Shown here piece after piece: positions 6,333 to 7,715 of a stretch of 7,715 bases of DNA. The stretch's first letter is position 1. Each line of letters starts with the position of its first letter. Below the pieces are notes generated by a model. It was not told the DNA's origin. It did not search any database and worked only from the letters and a program-made list of their open reading frames with translations. Source of the stretch: Anaerolineales bacterium (GTDB lineage Bacteria > Chloroflexota > Anaerolineae > Anaerolineales > JABWBV01); the NCBI GenBank assembly GCA_027019845.1, contig JALUWE010000446.1:1-7715 (forward strand), written 5' to 3'. Made by a program: the position numbers and the translations under genes.

Positions 6333-6986
6333 ATGCACCCCCTCACCGGCTTTCCCAAATACCCCCCTGACGAGATGGCGCGCCGCGCCGCGGAATTCTA
6401 CCGCGAGATCAAACGCCGCCGCACCGTGCGAGATTTCTCCCCCCGGCCTGTACCGCGCCCGATCATCGAAGACTGCCTGCGCGCCGCGGGCCGCGCGCCC
6501 AGCGGGGCCAACCTGCAACCCTGGCAGTTCGTCGTGGTCACCGACCCCGCGGTCAAGCGCGAGATACGGCAGGCAGCCGAAGCCGAGGAGCGCGAGTTTT
6601 ACGAACGCCGCGCCACCCCGGAATGGTTGGCCGCGCTCGAACCGCTCGGCACGGACTGGCGCAAGCCGTTTTTGGAGACCGCACCCTACCTGATCGCCAT
6701 TTTCTACAAAAATTTCGACCTGCTCCCCGATGGCCGCAAAGTGAAAAACTACTACGCGCAGGAGTCTGTGGGCATCGCCACCGGCTTCCTGATCGTGGCG
6801 CTGCACCTCGCCGGGCTGGCCACCCTGACCCACACCCCCAGCCCGATGGCCTTCCTCAACCGGATTCTGGGCCGCCCCAAGAACGAGAAGCCCTTTCTGC
6901 TGCTCGTCACCGGCTATCCGGCAGAGGACGCCCGCGTGCCGCACATCACCAAAAAGCCCCTTGAGGAAATAGCGGTGTTTGTCTGA
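6333..6986 (+). CDS. Nitroreductase-fold flavoprotein, iodotyrosine deiodinase (IYD) homologue
   Basis: The 217-aa FMN protein carries the nitroreductase N-terminus KRRRTVRDFSPRPVP (27-41), whose arginines bind the FMN phosphate, APSGANLQPW (55-64), and the C-terminal GRPKNEKPFLLLVTGYPAED region. It follows human iodotyrosine deiodinase closely. The human substrate-binding residues Glu157, Tyr161 and Lys182 correspond to Glu86, Tyr90 and Lys111, with identical spacing (4 and 21 residues). These residues clamp the amino-acid end of halotyrosines and form the lid that ordinary nitroreductases lack. The probable reaction is reductive dehalogenation of halogenated tyrosine, or a related use of the pocket, with FMN; the physiological bacterial role is not established. 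ATG 6333 follows the repeat tract and has no Shine-Dalgarno. ATG 6375 is a possible internal start that also keeps the whole fold. The frame upstream to 6129 is translated repeat. The stop codon is the first unit of a repeat array. Confidence 0.88.
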   Translation: MHPLTGFPKYPPDEMARRAAEFYREIKRRRTVRDFSPRPVPRPIIEDCLRAAGRAPSGANLQPWQFVVVTDPAVKREIRQAAEAEEREFYERRATPEWLAALEPLGTDWRKPFLETAPYLIAIFYKNFDLLPDGRKVKNYYAQESVGIATGFLIVALHLAGLATLTHTPSPMAFLNRILGRPKNEKPFLLLVTGYPAEDARVPHITKKPLEEIAVFV

Positions 6987-7076
6987 CTGGTCTGACTTGT
7001 CTCACTTGTCTAACTTGTCTAACTTGTCTAACTTGTCTGACTTGTCTGACTTGTCTGACTGGTCTTACTTGTCGGC
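6978..7076 (+). repeat. Tandem array of 9-bp CTTGTCTGA units (11 copies)
   Basis: Eleven contiguous 9-base units occur: TTTGTCTGA, CTGGTCTGA, CTTGTCTCA, three of CTTGTCTAA, three of CTTGTCTGA, then CTGGTCTTA and CTTGTCGGC. The centre is nearly perfect and both ends are degenerate. The first unit supplies the last two codons (Phe, Val) and the TGA stop of the preceding gene. Because each unit is three codons long and contains TGA or TAA in the gene's frame, copy-number changes downstream of the stop do not alter the protein. Confidence 0.9.
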
Positions 7077-7162
7077 GGCGGTATCCGAAATTGACCGGTG
7101 CCATTAAGCCCTTCGCAGTACCCCTACCACCCCTCACGCTAACTCCCAACGCTCACTCTTCC

Positions 7163-7715
7163 ATGCGTCGCTTACTCCGCCTCCCGTATCTCCCCCTCTG
7201 GCTCGCGCCCCTCCTCCTGCTCGCGCCCGTGCTGTTCACCGGCCGCGCCGTTTTTTGGGGGACGCCCGCGCTGCAATTTCACCCCTGGCGCGTCTTTGCC
7301 TGGGACGCGCTAAAGGCCGGGCAACTGCCGTTGTGGAACCCGCTCTCCGGCATGGGCGCGCCGCTGATCGCCAATTACCAGTCCGCGTTGTTTTACCCGC
7401 CCAACTGGCTGTATTTTGGGCTGGCCGCGCTCGGTGGAGAGGCCGCCATGGCCTGGGGGATGGCCTTGCTGGTGTGGTTTCACCTGGCGCTGGCGGGGAT
7501 CGGGATGGCGAAACTGGCGCGGGAACTTGGCCTGGGGGTGCTGGCGCAAACCATTAGCGGCCTGGCCTTCGGCATGTCGGGCTACCTGGTGGCGCGCTCG
7601 CACTTTTTGAGCATCAACGCCGCGCTCGCCTGGCTGCCCTGGGTGTTGTGGGGGGTGTTGGTTGGGAATCGAGAATCGAGAGTAGAGCGTAGAGAATCGG
7701 GAATACCCAATACCC
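7163..7715 (+). CDS. YfhO-like polytopic membrane protein, N-terminal part
   Basis: The frame is open to the window edge; 184 aa are visible. The start MRRLLRLPYLPLWLAPLLLL gives a positively charged N-terminus and a first membrane helix (about 8-25). It is followed by a loop with FHPWRVFAWDALKAGQLPLW and GMGAPLIANYQSALFYPPNW (62-81), the pattern seen in YfhO and related GT-C-type membrane glycosyltransferases. Further helices are at about 82-112 and 145-167. Such proteins act on cell-envelope or lipid-linked sugars; the specific substrate is unknown. ATG 7163 is the first ATG and has no Shine-Dalgarno. From residue 168 the frame enters a simple-sequence tract and reads GNRESRVERRESGIPNT, unlike the hydrophobic sequence expected here. 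The gene is therefore either carrying an in-frame insertion in a loop or is interrupted just beyond the edge. Confidence 0.75.
   Translation, partial: MRRLLRLPYLPLWLAPLLLLAPVLFTGRAVFWGTPALQFHPWRVFAWDALKAGQLPLWNPLSGMGAPLIANYQSALFYPPNWLYFGLAALGGEAAMAWGMALLVWFHLALAGIGMAKLARELGLGVLAQTISGLAFGMSGYLVARSHFLSINAALAWLPWVLWGVLVGNRESRVERRESGIPNT
7664..7715 (+). repeat. GAATCGAGA/AATACCC tract inside a coding frame
   Basis: Units GAATCGA, GAATCGAGAG, TAGAGCG, TAGAGAATCGG and then AATACCCAATACCC run to the window edge. The last phrase is identical to wording in the intergenic tract at 6191-6204, so this is the same repeat class, here within an open reading frame. Confidence 0.75.

Noticed and set aside
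6978..7076. CRISPR array
   Set aside because: Units are 9 bases and contiguous, with no unique spacers and no cas genes nearby.
6946..7149. Minus-strand frame with repeated Val-Arg-Gln
   Set aside because: The VRQ repeat is only the 9-bp array read on the other strand; there is no start signal and no homology recognised.

Overview
The window is GC-rich bacterial chromosomal DNA. A Chloroflexota (Anaerolineae-like) origin is my best guess. It rests on the gene set and on the many short-period repeat tracts that fill the gaps and run up to start and stop codons; no single sequence proves it. Three starts (the PaaC-like gene, the deiodinase-like gene and the last gene) have no visible Shine-Dalgarno, while aspS and the desaturase have clear ones.

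Layout. Positions 1-340 hold a 28-bp palindrome, a TATAAT promoter element and a leader that looks like a complete transcription attenuator. It has a 31-codon leader peptide with eight Asn/Asp codons in a ten-codon stretch, mutually exclusive RNA pairings, and a strong intrinsic terminator just before the ribosome binding site of aspS. aspS (341-2110) encodes a full-length bacterial-type aspartyl-tRNA synthetase carrying residues associated with the non-discriminating type, which charges both tRNA-Asp and tRNA-Asn. That would explain why the leader senses both amino acids. Downstream are a 145-bp MITE-like element with terminal inverted repeats and a 5-bp target duplication (2130-2284), then a strong 6S RNA candidate (about 2333-2517) with its own promoter, then two copies of a 51-bp dispersed repeat and simple-sequence tracts.

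The central part holds a two-gene, translationally coupled operon: a PaaC-like ferritin-fold protein (2715-3464) and a Tat-exported FAD amine oxidase lipoprotein (3458-4846). Convergent to it lies a membrane fatty acid desaturase on the minus strand (4929-5987), whose 5' leader contains an intrinsic-terminator hairpin. Two more copies of the 51-bp repeat follow, then a nitroreductase-fold protein with the iodotyrosine deiodinase active-site residues (6333-6986). An array of 9-bp repeats begins inside its stop codon. Last is the N-terminal part of a YfhO-like polytopic membrane protein (7163 to the window edge) whose reading frame runs into another simple-sequence tract.

The genes do not form one pathway. 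The most interesting unit is the aspS leader: it appears to be a ribosome-mediated attenuator that responds to charging of both tRNA-Asp and tRNA-Asn, matched to a synthetase that would serve both tRNAs. The unannotated 6S RNA and the repeat family come next.
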